Assembly (NCBI RefSeq): GCF_933775445.1
Contig: NC_065874.1
Coordinates: 7,893,001-7,957,000 of the forward strand
Reading direction: 5' to 3'
From: Argentina anserina
Lineage: Eukaryota > Streptophyta > Magnoliopsida > Rosales > Rosaceae
DNA: 64,000 nucleotides
Shown: piece after piece, positions 48,799 through 62,900 of the stretch
How positions within the stretch are numbered: position 1 is the first letter of the stretch
How the letters are laid out: every line of letters starts with the position of its first letter
The notes under the pieces: model-generated
What the model saw: the letters and a program-made list of their open reading frames with translations, nothing else
Databases searched by the model: none
What the model was told of the DNA's origin: nothing
Program-made: the position numbers and the translations under genes

Positions 48799-51700
48799 TC
48801 ATTTGCTGCTCATATTACCCAGGCACACGTACTTAAGCTGCAACAAAGGATTAAGAATCTCATTAGCATCGCATGGGAAGTTGCATGATTTCAAGCGTGC
48901 ATGGACCTTGTCTATAACATACAGTTTAGCTTCTGTATCAGTATGGTAGTGATAATCGAAAAATGTTATGTTACCAATGGAGGACGTACTCATGAAGAGA
49001 ACTTATGACCAGCATACATAGCTTATATACATTCCTAAAAAAGGGAATGACACAAGCATCTTTCCTCTACTTCTGACGTATGATATTTAGGTAATTTTAT
49101 TTCTCTTGCAAGTATAATGAAAGGGGTATCCTTCAGTCCACTTACTTCCAAATATTCCTCCATCCCATACTTGGAACCTTCTCGTCCAAGACCAGACTGC
49201 TTGACACCTCCAAAAGGAGCCACCTTCATTGATATGGAAAATAAACATTACAATAATTCACTCTCTCATTTGAACAGAATAAATATATAAAAACTGCAGA
49301 TGCAATATTCCTACCTCTGTTGAAATTAACCCTTCATTGACACCAACAAGACCATATTCAAGAGCTTCGGCAACACGCCATGATCGTTGTACATTATTTG
49401 TAAATATGTAAGCAGCTAACCCTGCATATGCACGCACAAAATTATGAACAAAGTACGACATGATTTAAATGGATAAAGTATTAATTCTCAAAGTTAATAA
49501 TGGGTATACGAATATGAATGGAAGCTCAAAAGATTACCTGCATTGGTATCATTGGCCATGTGAAGTGCATCATCCTCAGATTTGAAACGCAAAACAGGTG
49601 CCACTGGTCCAAATACTTCCTCTCTAAACCAAGATAAAATGTTTAGCACACAAGTACCCTTGCTATAATCTTACAGACAATAATGAGTGCCAAGGTTTAT
49701 TCATTTAACAATAAGACACTACGAAAACCTGATAATGCAATTAAAGTATGGGTAAATATAATACAATTATTTGAGGGTGTACCTTGCTATAATCATATCA
49801 TTTTTGACATCACTGAGAACTGTTGGCTCATAGAACGTCATCCCAAGGCTATGCCTCTTGGCTCCAACAACAACTTTTGCTCCCTTTAGAAGATCAATAC
49901 AATAGAAATTTAAGTCAGATCTGATTTTTGAGTAGAAACAAAAACCATTCATTTAGTTGAACAAAATGATCATCTGAAACCCGGTGAAATAGCAACATAA
50001 CAGTAAAGCGCTTAAAGGATGATTATTTATTTATCCAACAGATCAAGTTCTAAGTTCTATTTAAGCTGAATGCCATACAAATTTTTTTACCAATTGTTCT
50101 TGGCAATATCATCACCATCAGAACAACCTCAATAGAATTGTAGAGACTAACCTTTGATGTAGCATCTTTGACAAATGACTCGACCTGTCAAAAATTCAAT
50201 AGCCAAAAATGAAGAGAGGGTCACAAACAACATGAAAACTATAATTTGGTAAAGAAAATAAACCTTTTGCACTGCTGCTTCATTGATTAAAGGACCTTGT
50301 ACAGAAATGAAAACCATAATTTAAACACATTATATCAGTAACAAGATTACAAGAAGAATGTGATATAGAACTTTATAAAGCAACAAAAAATCTGACAGAA
50401 ACTGCATGAATTATGCCTACCTGGGTCACTCCATCACTAAAGCCATGACCGACTTGGAGCTTCTGGACAGCTTTGGAGAAAGCATCCACAAATTTGTCAT
50501 AGATACCTAAAAAGTTGAAAATGCACATAGTAGCCAGCGTTATTATGTGCTATAAATTGCCAAGCCCAGTGTACACAACTACATGTGCATGAGAAATTTA
50601 TGTTTAATCATCAAAACCTACAGAACCAACATAAGAAGTGCAAACACCAGTATGGCATATGAAAACCTTTATATATATTTTTTTTCTCTCTAAAAAGGAA
50701 AAGAAAGACAATACTCAGCAACAATAGCTCATTACAATTAAAATTCAAATTGATACAACATCTGCTTCAATTTGAAAACATTTTTGGTATTACAAAAATC
50801 AGGAACAATATACTTCTAGCCGGGACTGTATTAACTTAGCATGCTGCAGCAACTTCACAATGCAAATTCAGAACTACATGTGCATGAGAAATTCAGATAA
50901 TGGCTGCTGCTTGATGACCAAACAGCACCAGTGTCTGTGCTTCCTTTTTCTTTTCTTTTTTTTTGGAACTTTAAAACATCAATGTACGGTCCTAGCATCC
51001 TTTAACAAGGTTGAGGGTTATTCACTAAATTAGGAAAAATGGAAAATTGTACAAAACAAAAGGCAACATGGGTTTCAAACAGAAAGCATAAAAGGTGTTA
51101 ATTATTAGTTGAATTGAGGTCCCATCATACCTTCCTGTACCAAAATCCTATTAGCACAAACACATGTCTGTCCAGTATTACGGAACTTCGCTCCAAGCTG
51201 TAAAAAAGTAACACCAAAATTTAGGTTTCTTGCATGATTCAGCCAATGAATGTAACAAAAGAAAATTCTTGAACCCAGAAATACGAGTACCAGCAGATAG
51301 AAATAATATCTCTACTAACATAGTTACGATGTATACATCGTACTACTTACAGCTCCTTTTACTGCCACATCCAGGTCTGCATCATCAAAGACTATGCAGG
51401 GCGCATTGCCACCAAGTTCAAGAGATACCTAAATAACCAATAGATTTATATATAAAAAAAGGAATTAACCACAAAATGGTTCCTGAAGCCTAACTAATAC
51501 ATCCTCGTCCTGCAACCTAGATCTTTACCTTCTTAACAGTCCCAGCTGCACCAGCCATCAACTTCTTTCCAACTGCTGTCGAGCCTGTGAAAGTGATTTT
51601 TCTTACCTGAATAAAACATTCATGGTTAATGTATTACATTATTATAACAACACGTCAACAGGAAATTTCTGTTATGAGTGTATAAAATATTTTTAAACCT

Positions 51701-54700
51701 GCGGACTTGCAAGCAAAGCATCCCCAACTGCAGAAGCATTTCCCATTACCACATTCACCACACCCTATATCAGAAGGGTAAATGCATAAGAAATGGAAGA
51801 GAAAAAAGTCCATTACAATGACCTATGACTGAAGTGGCAAGATTTCATAAAATAAAATTGGAAAAATACGTGTTTATATACCATGACATGTCTCATAATC
51901 TAAGGTTCTCTTTTCAGACTATTCTAAACTGGCATACAGAGTGATAAGGAATTGATGATAAAGTCTTTAAAAAAAAAACTTAGTAAACTATCAGTTTTCT
52001 CCAGGGATTGAAAATGAAAAATCCACTCTACCAAGAGCTCAAAATTTCAAAAGTCCTTCCCAACCTCAACAATTCATAAAACTGCAAAACTTGAACTATT
52101 ATACCTACAGCTTTTACGTGTGTAGTCTCTCAAATTCTAAAGAATCAATCCAAGATATTTGATTTTATAACCATTCATAAACTCTAAACGATAATAGAAC
52201 AAAAAACTTGTTGCAGAAAGCAAACATTTTACAGTCATTTCCAGCTGGCAACCATAAATGACCCTCCAATATTACATATCAAGCATGTGGATAGTAAATA
52301 ATTGGTCAAAGGATTAACAACAGGCTGCTGTAAGAAATATCATCCAGAAGCAAAAGTAAGAATGAACTCACTTTATACTTAATAATTGATTAAGTATAAA
52401 AATATTACCGGTGGTATGCCAGCTTGCAGGGCAAGCTCAGCTGCTGCTAAGGCTGTGAGAGGAGTTAGTTCAGAGGGTTTAATGACCACTGTACAGCCAC
52501 ATGCAATAGCTGGACCAACCTGAAGAAAGTATGAAGCAGAAACTTTGTAAGAGTCGTACACTAAAAAGGTTGGCATGCTATTCTACAACATCAAATAGTA
52601 TTTAAAAATACCTTGCGCGTAATCATAGCCAATGGGAAATTCCAGGGGGTGATTGCACCAACAACACCTACAGGCTGCAAAATATAACTATATAAGAGAT
52701 AAGAAGAAATTACTTGCGAGTTCTCACCAGGAGTACGGGACATCAAGTCATCGAACAAAAAAAAACACAATGTCACCTGCTTTAACACAAGCATCCGTCG
52801 ATCAGCAAGAGGCGATGGAATTATATCACCATATACACGTTTGGCCTCTTCAGCAAAGAACTCAATAAAGCTAGCTCCATAGGACACCTATAATATCAGT
52901 GGTCATGACTCATGACATCTTGATATATGCAAGTAAAATGCAATGCTATTGGTAATTGCTAAAATTTCTTATAGAGACGGAAATGTGATACCTCACCCAT
53001 GGCTTCTTGTAAAGGTTTTCCTTGCTCCAGGGTAATGAGTTGTCCAAGTTCTTCTTTGTGGGAAATTAGTAGATCATACCTTAAAAGATGGGAAGGAATA
53101 ACTATTCAGCAACTGTATAATATTTCCTAGCATACTAATGCACAGTATTGAGAGTAGCAAGTAACAAGTAGAGCTCCAAGACAGAATTAACCATGCTAAA
53201 TGGGTAAGTATTAAGGTCACCTTCAAACAACTCAACAATTAGTAGCAAGATATTCAAACACTGTAAACCATATAAGTTCAGGTAGACAGTAACTTCAGTT
53301 TGATGCGAAAACAAGAAAGTGCAAATTCAACGGAAACATACAATCACACAAGAATGGCAAACAAATGCAGGTAGACTACTGTGTGACGATACTAAATATT
53401 CAATTTCAGTGAAAGTGCTGCTTGGGTTCTATTTAATGATACTAATATGTTAACACAAGTGAAGAATAAGCGGTTATTTCCTACTTCTTATCGATCATGG
53501 TATGTTACACCAGAAATGGTATGCTCTATTTTTGTATAAACTATTGCTGCATATATTCAAGGAAAAGCATATCCAGAGGATTGAATCCCAATTAGTTTAA
53601 CATTGAAATCCAACAGCAGTACTGAGCAACAATTCCATTCTAAAGAATAATAAATGTAAATTATATCACCAAATATATCAGCATATAGTGACAAAAATAC
53701 AACTACAACCCGTACCCGTAAGTACTCATACAACTTTTTCCATCAAATACTGATTAAGCTTACGTTTTAGGAAGAATCCCTACTTACAATAAATTGACAG
53801 ATCAATTAAATAATATACAAATGACAGATATCGAAAACCAGGACAGGAATTATACCATTTCCTTAAATATTTGCTCCTTTCAGCACTAGTGACCTTGCTC
53901 CAGGCTATATACAGACAAAAATTTAAATATTTAAATTAGTAACAGATATTTTCACAACCTCAAGCTCTGTAAATTACGACCATATATCATCAACAAAATA
54001 TTACACACTGAACGTACACTATATTCTTCAGTTTATGATACATTTAGTACATAATATCTACAAATATCTGATTTAAAGTTAAAAAAAAAATGTGGACAGG
54101 TCAGAAGTCCCATACAACTGAATGTTTTGTAGGCTGCGGATATTGCATCATTTGTCTCATTTTGACCCATGCAAGGGACAGTTGTTATGACGTCCCCAGT
54201 TGCTGGGTTGTGGACCTGCAATGATATGAAATAGAAGTGGTATCAGGGCTTGACAATATCAAGAAAAAAAAAAAGAACAGCAAATCTGCAGGCTGCAGCA
54301 AAAGTTTGGTAAAGGAACCCAGTTATAACAAATCTTGTAACGAAGAGAGATGTTCCCTTCTTTGGAAAAATAATAATCAATGATAAAGATACGAAGCTGG
54401 ATAGAAAATATTCAGTAGTAAATAAAAAGTGTAGTCTTCACAGTAAATATCATCTAAGTGCGTAAGTTTTTTTTTTTTTAAAGGATGAAATTGTCTTCAT
54501 TCATACCTGTATGGTTTTTCCATCATATGCATCAGACCATTTTCCTCCAATAAGGGCCTGACTACGTAGTAGACCAGCATCAACAAGCCGAGAAGCGAAG
54601 CCTTTCGCATCCATGCTAATCTGACATCCATATTCATCAGTCAAATTCCATCATATCCTATGAAAAAAAAAACTACAGAGGTTAAACTCCAAGTGTTCAC

Positions 54701-55896
54701 TCATTTTGCAAGTGGCCTTTCAATGATCAGCTTTTGATTTTGAAGTGCAAATGACATGGTAAACCTATATTAGAAGTTTGTTGTTCCAATCTAAATGTAA
54801 ATGTCTTCAACTGTTCAACATACCAAAACCTCGCAACATCCATAGTTAATCCAAACCATTGGTTTCAGGCTTGCCCATATATGATTACAAAAAGAAACAC
54901 AGCCAAATTCCAAAGTCAAAACAAACACACAGTTATACATGCAACAACGGACAGACTGGATATGGATAAAAGCCATATCTTACAAGTGTTTGCAGACCCA
55001 TCTTTGATCACCACCAACAACAAAAAAGGCTCTCTTTTTTTTTAGAAATATAGAAGAAAAAAGCTGAGCAAAACCCAGAACAAAAGTTGCTAACCTGATT
55101 GATCAAATTGATTTTCAACGACTAACCAAACCTAACTCAAGTTGAACAGTTCAGTATCTAAACCCCAGGTATTCACAGTCAGAAGACTCGAGCCATAACA
55201 TCCATACTTAATCCAATCCATGATTTCCACACATACCCAGCTTTGATCACAAATACAACAATCAAAGGGTGCACTAGAAACAATTTCAAAATTGAACCTC
55301 AGACCAGTATCGCTAACATTCCCTTTGATCAACATTCACAATCAAGACACAAAAACTCAGACACACACATAAATGAAGAAACTTGAGAGAGGAACAGACC
55401 ATCAGTTGCTCCCTGAATCAAGCTGACCTCCGATTTCTAACAAAACCCAACTCAACTTGAAGAAAAGTTCATTCTTTTCACACAACCAGTCTCTGATGAC
55501 AAACACAACAATCAAAAGGGTGTTCTAGAAACAACAAGAACTTTCACAATTAAAACTCAGAACACAATTTCCATGTTCTATCAACATAGCAATACCTCAT
55601 CAATTCCCAACAAAAACCCAACTCAGATTGACAGAAAAGTTCAAGCCGAACCTTTATTCACAATCAAAACACTCCCACACTCACAGAACAAATAGAGATA
55701 CACAAAGACTATTACTTAATCTCACAAGTCCTCAAGTTGCAATGTGAGGCTCTCTTTCTCTCTTCCGCAATATAAAACACAATCAGAGATGATGTTGGGG
55801 GGATACCTGGCGACCAAGGAGAGGCGTTGGAGCTTGCATGGAAGACAATGGTGAGAAGATCCTGAAGGATCGAGCTCCCATCATGCGTGACGCCAT
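48799..55896 (-). CDS. ALDH5F1: Succinate-semialdehyde dehydrogenase, mitochondrial (ALDH5F type)
   Basis: This enzyme oxidises succinic semialdehyde to succinate with NAD, completing the GABA shunt. Twenty exons total 524 residues: 55896-55807, 54620-54507, 54215-54119, 53904-53856, 53079-52992, 52887-52777, 52674-52612, 52519-52409, 51764-51699, 51606-51529, 51428-51351, 51197-51131, 50506-50421, 50296-50264, 50184-50152, 49883-49783, 49623-49538, 49421-49315, 49223-49146 and 48837-48799. The N-terminus ([14 protein letters not shown]) is a likely mitochondrial presequence. Motifs: TPWNFP with Asn195, FTGSTAVG (269-276), general base Glu293 in LELGG, catalytic Cys327 with Cys329 in GQTCVC (a redox-switch pair in related enzymes), and C-terminal KYVCLGNM. 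The intron before exon 14 has no AG acceptor in the right phase, so the intact frame needs a non-canonical splice there. Confidence 0.93.
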
Positions 55897-57815
55897 CAGG
55901 GTCATCTATCTTTGCTTCCTGAATCTCTGCTGCTTCTGCTTCAAGGAAACTTCTCCGTACTTTGAGAACTCTCACTGACTCTCTGAAACTGAAGCTCTGC
56001 TTCTCTTCACGTTTGGATTATATAATGGGTCGTCGTTTGGCTTATATACTGGGTTGTTGTTTTCGGCTGAGTTTGGATGACAACATGAAGTTGCTGGATT
56101 GAATGTTAGACCTTGTTCGATAACACTTCTGATTCGACTGACAGGTGTTTGATAACACTTCTGATTCATCAACCGACATATACACTTATTCCTACAGGCT
56201 AATCGCCATAAACAATCCGAAGTTTCAAACAAATATCCCTTCGGCTTGGGATATAACCTAAACAAAAGTCCCCAGATCAATGAGGAGATGCTGTTGAAAG
56301 AAATAAAATATTGTCCAAAGTCCAAACTACTTCGAATACGATTCATTTACCATCTTCAATGATGTGGTAATTTTCGAGTCATTCGAATTTGGAAGGAGTG
56401 CGGATGACAGTGGTGGAGAAAATTTTAAGTCGTTGAGATGATGCACCGGGACATCGATCAACAACAATCGTTTCACTTGAACTAGAGTAAATTTCTCCCT
56501 ATAGTAATTGATGTATTATTACTTAGATAATTTGATGTTTAATGTTTAAAAATAGATAATTTTGGTACTTAAAAATATCATTTGTAAACCATTTTAGTAC
56601 TTATATCAAATTTAATTATATTTTTGGAGATATTTTCGTCCTTTGACTTCTAATATCCTTAAATCAATACTTTGTTCTCGTTTTCCCCTTATTGCCTCTC
56701 AATTATCTCCGAAAAGTTAATATATCTTTTTCACTTAGCTTTCACTTCGCATATATCGAAATTTAAAATCTTTTTAATTTGTTTATTACACACTAATTAT
56801 TTTCTGCACAAAAAAATTTGATTGTCTTTATGCAATCTTAATACATAACTTAAACTAATTTAGATGTGACAACTATATTAAGAAGACTTAAATTTAAGTA
56901 TATCCGTAATAGATGCAAGTGGAGGAGTTGTATCAAAATTTTGGAAATAATTAGAGGTAATTTGGAAATAATAAGAAAAAAATGAAGTAGAGTGTGAATT
57001 AAAAAGCTTAGAATTAGAATAACGAAAATAACCTTTAAAATATAGTCAACACTAACAGAAGTACCAAAATGTCTTACAAATAAGAATTTAAGGTACTAAA
57101 TTGTCAATTTTCACATATCATATACCAAATTGTCCAATAAGCTTAATTGTTGGATAGAATTCAAAGTGCTTCTGCCAAACCACATTTTATATTTCATCTA
57201 TATAACATTTCGAATGTCTTGATCCTCACCTCAACAATATAACCTAATATAAGAGTATCACGATGTTAAAGATCCCACTAATACAAAGTCACTACCATAT
57301 TGCGATGCATAAACAAAAATGAGTGAGAAAGGCTTCCCAATATTAATGATCCACCATACCTACACTGACCCAAATCGCACCTGTGACATCAGTGAACTTT
57401 GCTTAAAGACCTCGCTCTCTTGGACGATGAGTATACTTGCTAGCATGTTACCCTTTTTTGCTATATGTAGTAGAATTGTATGCCTAAAAGTCCACTCCAA
57501 TGTGAAATCACTGCTCCCATTCACAATCTATTGGAAATGCTTGATATTTTTGTTCCCTTTTACTCTTTACTATTGCTGAACCTAGCGTAACTTATACTTA
57601 TTTTGGAGCGAAGTGTTCCGCAAATATCCATCGTTTAAATATATGCATATTATTTTAAATTGCATGCATAACTTCTAAAGTGTAAACTTTTGGCAATATT
57701 CTATATACTATGGTAGACTTTTATACATAGTCATGTTACTCATGTAGATGATACAAATTAAAATGGATAGATTTTTGTGAGGCTGACATCATTCTTGATA
57801 GTCTACATCTATGAT
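55897..57815. other. SSADH upstream region and AT-rich intergenic DNA
   Basis: The segment next to 55897 should be the 5' leader and promoter of SSADH. A 124-codon minus-strand frame at 55972-56346 lacks family features and probably is not coding. From 56480 to 57800 the sequence is strongly AT-rich with nothing recognised. Confidence 0.5.
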
Positions 57816-57829
57816 GCATGGAATCGGGT

Positions 57830-58475
57830 GCGGGTACATAGAAACGAAGCGTTTGGAAATGCGGAAGCGTTTTTTTTTTTCAAAAATGAAAGAAGCGGGT
57901 CCGTTTTAGAAGCGTCAGAATAATAAATATATATTATATATTATTTTTATTTTTTATTTTTTAATTATTTTATCCAGTATAAAAATAACTAGATAACTAT
58001 AATAACTTATTTTCTAAATCATGATTATCCTTGGTTATAGCAATATTAAAGCTTCATTTCAAAATTGAAAAAAAAAATTCAGTATAGTGTAAAGGTGTGG
58101 GGCACGTGCAAGTTAAAGAGACATCACTAGATGAATTGAATAAAAAAAGTTCGTATTCTCTCTGTCTCCTCTAGATTTTCTTCATATCTCTCCCTAACTC
58201 TTCCTCTTTTCTCTGACACATATTAGATCGATGATGTTATTGATCTTTAACCGCTTGAAGAAATTGAAAGAAGATGAGAAGATGAAAAGAGACTCAAGAC
58301 ATTGATTGATGAAATAGAGGAAGAGAAGGAATCACGCTTCCAATTTGGAAGCCAACGCTTCCGCCGCGCTTCCAGTTTGGAAGCCAACGCTTCCGTCGCG
58401 CTCCCAAATCCTACTTTTTTGGAATCGCACTTCCGTCACGCTTCCGCTTCCGAAGCGGAAATCAGTCATCAAGGC
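57830..58475. repeat. Segment rich in GAAGCG/CGCTTCC motifs, possible decayed repeat
   Basis: The left part carries AACGAAGCGTTTGG, GCGGAAGCG and AGAAGCGTCAG. The right part (58338-58465) has two adjacent units of about 32 bp (CTTCCAATTTGGAAGCCAACGC-like, cut here to its start) and further CGCTTCC copies. The opposite orientation on the two sides suggests loose subterminal inverted repeats. No clean termini or target duplication were found. Confidence 0.4.
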
Positions 58476-59951
58476 AAGCTTTCGTGCTATGTAGGTCTAC
58501 ATACATATTTTGAAGAATAGTTGATACTTATGCAATGAAATGCTGACATCACACGAAATCGAGGATCCTTCCTGATTCTGATTATATAAGATGCTGATAT
58601 GGTCTTCCCCATATGCCAAATTTTATGTAGTTTAACGTAGGAATTGGGCGTCATTTGCTACCACAGGTAGCAAGCTAGCCTACCTGTGTGGCGTACATGA
58701 TATAAGTTCTAACTTTTAAGCAGTCGCATTTGGACCTGGTTTTCTATTCATGACTACCATTGCATACAATAATGCACATCCCAAATAAGAGAATACCAGA
58801 ATTCTTGCTAGCAGATCATTTTGGTGATAAAAAAAATGAGTTCGAGGTGTAGTTTTGTCCTTGGAAATCAAATTGGCTACCTACCAGCTAGTAGTAGTCG
58901 GATCACTTTCACGGCCGATTAGAGTCGCCATTGATGTTTCTAAACTTGTTCTCATGTATCTTTTTGGTACAATATACATGTCACAAGGATAAGTGGCACT
59001 ATATAATAATTATGTTCGTTATTGTATTCTTTTATGAGAGGAAGAGATGGAAGAAATTCGTCTGGTTACTTGTTAGAATTTTGCCGTTTCTAATCATTAT
59101 TTTATATATTCTTCAATCTTCATCCATGAAATGTCAAAGCCCATGAAATATCAAATATGCATGCTTTTCTAAATTAGCCTATATAATAAATCCTTGATGA
59201 CAAATGTTCCATCAGAAAATGCGTGTCACTTGTTAATTGTTATTAAAAAAAAACAAGACATGAGATACGAATTGTACGACAAAGATGAATGCAAATGCGC
59301 AAAATCTTATTCTATACAATCAACTTACGACCCTCAATTTCTATGAAGTATTTAATACGTATTTATATCGATATTGGACACACTTTCTTAAACTAGAGTT
59401 GATGAGAGTTTCCTCATACATCATAAGAACTAAATTCTCAATAGAAATTGAATCAAAACAATACTGAAAAGCAATAAAAAGGAAACAGAATGGAAACCCT
59501 CATACCCGCATGTAAAAACCGTGTAGTTGATATCACAATGATCATAATTGAAGAGCAAGAAAAATATTCATACCACCAAGTCCTTATTCTTCTAGAAACC
59601 AAAAAACAAAAGAGGAATCCCAATTAGAGAGAGAGGGCCTCGGTCTCGCCGGCCATCTTGTTAGAGAGGGAAGGCAACAAAACAAAAGAAGAATTACACA
59701 TTAAGCTCTCTCTCTCTCTCTCTCTCTCTAGAAAAGTCAATTCAATCCTCCTCCTCTTCCTTCTTCCTTCTCTTCCCCTAAAACCCATTTCTCTTAGGTC
59801 TTTCATTGAATACAAGACCAACCCTATAACCCCAACTTTCCTTCTCTACCTCTTCCCCTGATCACAATCCCCAAAACCCATCAATTTGATCATCTGGGTT
59901 TCTCTGATTTTCTGTAAAGGTTGAACCTTTATTGCTTAGGGTTTGTATCTG
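58476..59951. other. Upstream region of the ALA-interacting subunit gene
   Basis: AT-rich, no gene recognised. A (CT)n microsatellite at about 59704-59730 and the CT-rich sequence up to 59951 look like the 5' leader of the following gene. Confidence 0.5.
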
Positions 59952-62900
59952 ATGAGTTCCAATACGGCGCCGTCCAGCTCAGCAGCCGCTGGATCTGCCG
60001 ATTCAGCTGCTGCCAGGAGGTCCAAGCGCCCCAAATGTAAGATTTTGTTCTTTGAAATTTGATTTTGAGTTTGTTCATACCCAGATGGAGATTTTGTTGT
60101 GTGTTTATGGCTTTGATGTTGTTCTTAGTTTGTTGGGTTTAGGAGTTTAGGCTTTGATTGTGTCTCAGGTTGTCAGTTAGTTTTCGATATAGTTTTCCGT
60201 GTTTGTTGTACATAATTAAGAAGAGTTTGAGTTTTAAAGAATCAAGAAACTAATATTCGGCAGTATAACATAGATATTGCAATATTACTGTGGAAGATGT
60301 GGTAACTGGTTTTGGAAATCCTTATGTGACTCCAGTTGACTTATACGAAAGACTAGTTTATCTGACATAATTGGCGATTTCAAAGAGCCCCATTTTAGTG
60401 TCCTTAGCTAATGTAGAGTAATGGGGACCTATTTTACTTTGAATCGGAGTACATGCAAAACAATATTGAGAATGAAGGAATTATTGATGAACGAATGTAG
60501 ATCAATAGGCCATGTGTATAGAGTTTTCAGCTGATATGTGATCTAATTACGAGCTAGCATGTTGGTGTTCAGTATTCACAGGATAGGATATTTTTGCATT
60601 GTGTTCTTGTTCTTCATTTGATGTGCTTTGGGTGAGCATGCACGTGCAGCAATTAAAAGCCAATTTTATGTCTTCAGACTGCTTCTCTTTGGTTTCTTAG
60701 TAGCCTCATGATTAATCTAAAATTGAAAGGTAACTTGAAAATTTAATCCTTTCAGATTCTAGATTTACTCAGCAGGAACTTCCAGCATGCAAGCCAATCC
60801 TCACGCCAAAATGGGTAGGCTCTCTAGGAATGAATCATATTTCTGCCTAGTATCCACATACCTGTTAGAATTTCAACTGAATTCTTTATATACTTGTGCT
60901 TGTAGGTAATCTCAGCATTCATGCTCGTTGCAATCGTCTTCATTCCCATTGGAGTCGCAACCTTATTTGCTTCCCGAGATGTATGTTTAAGTAAAATCCA
61001 ATATCATGCATTACTGTCTATCCTTTTATATCTCTACATGTCCTTGATCAAGAACATTTTTTTATCAGGTTGTTGAAATTGTTGATCGATATGAAACTGA
61101 TTGCATACCGGCGTCCTCTAGAAGTGATAAGGTTAAATACATCCAGAGCTCTGGAAATAAAACATGTACCAGAACTTTAACGGTAAGACCTTCTTTCATT
61201 AACCTCCAATGAATGTAATTTTCCCATACAAGATTCATATTTGTGCAGTAATGTGTGCGTATGTGTCTGGATTAATATACCATGTTACTGATTGATATCC
61301 CATTGTTTGCAAAGGTACCAAAACACATGAAGAAGCCTATATATGTATATTATCAGCTTGATAATTTCTATCAGAATCATCGCAGGTTTGTCTACTGTTT
61401 TCGACATTCTCCTATAGTGTAGACTTCATATTATTACTGCAATACAGTTTTCTTTTGGAAAATCTACCGAGTGTGTTCAAAATAAATGTAAGGTGAAACG
61501 CCCATCATAGATTTTTGGATTTGATATTTGTGGCACATATATTAGCATATCAATAGGTAGAACAGTATCTAAAGTACTGACAAGTGGTCCAAGTATTACG
61601 GTCTTTTGCAACCATGTCAGCTTTGGATGCATGATTAAAGGTAGGATACCAATAGAGCTTGATTGATAAGAATTCGAAGGCGACTTGGGAGTAACCTTTT
61701 TTCTAGCAGATGATAAGCAGTTGTATGTCATGCATCACTTAAAGTAGTATCTAATTGTACCAAAAGCGCGGACACGCATTCATGTGGCTGTTTGAACTTT
61801 ATTGAACTTTACTGTTATGGCATGCCACAGGTAGTTTGAATTTTTTTAGTCTTTTCAAGTATATTTCTTGCAGCAAGACTAGTGTGTATAATTTAGGATT
61901 ATATGCAAATGAATCTCTGATGGTTTGCAGCATGAATGTGTTAGCCGTGATTGTTGCAGCATTAATCTGTACCTGATAATGTCCAGCTACATCTTTTTCT
62001 TTTCCCAAATAATGGAAATGTGATGATAATTTGGTTTATAGATACCTAGATACTTGTTCATGTGCCCTATTTGCCAACACTAATTTTATTTTTGTGGCAT
62101 TCTATATCTCAGATACGTAAAGAACCGAAGTGATAAACAGTTGAAAGATCCAAAGTCTGAAAGTGTACTGGATGATTGTAAGCCTGAAGAGAAGGGGGCA
62201 AACGGTAATCCTATTGTACCATGTGGGCTCATAGCTTGGAGTTTGTTCAATGACACCTATAGTTTTTCCCGCAACCAAAGCGATCCTTTGCCGGTGAATA
62301 AGAAGGGTATCGCATGGAAGAGTGACAAGGAGCACAAATTTGGCAAAAATGTCTTTCCTAAGAACTTTCAGAATTCGACTCTTATAGGTGGTGCGACTCT
62401 CAATGCGTCGATTCCTGTAAGTTATCTGCTATTTGTCTTCTCTAATTTTTGAGTATGGATTTCCACTATTGATCTTTTCCAACATCAAAACTCCGAAACT
62501 CCATTCAAGTGTTTTTGAACTCTTCAAATTAAAGAAACGGCTAATGGTGTTAAATGGGAGGATATATCTGCACACACATATAGCAAACTGCTTTTAATTG
62601 AAGGCAAGTGCTTAACCAGTAAAATATGTTTTGGTCAACAGTTGAGTGAGCAGGAGGACCTTATTGTTTGGATGAGAACTGCTGCGTTGCCAACATTCAG
62701 AAAATTATATGGGAAGATAGAGGTGGATCTTCAGCAAAATGAGGTCATACATGTTACATTGGAGAACAATTACAACACATACAGTTTTAATGGAAAAAAG
62801 AAGCTTGTACTTTCTACCACTAGCTGGATTGGTGGCAGGAATGACTTCCTTGGCATTGCTTATCTCACTGTTGGCGGGCTGTGCTTCTTTCTGGCCATGG

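Noticed and set aside
55712..55975. 87-codon frame overlapping the SSADH first exon as an upstream ORF
   Set aside because: Its first codon is GTG, not ATG, and it is out of frame with the conserved SSADH start at 55896, so it is a shadow of the real exon.
55972..56346. 124-codon frame just upstream of SSADH as a separate gene
   Set aside because: No protein features, overlaps the likely SSADH leader/promoter, and starts/ends without splice or family support.
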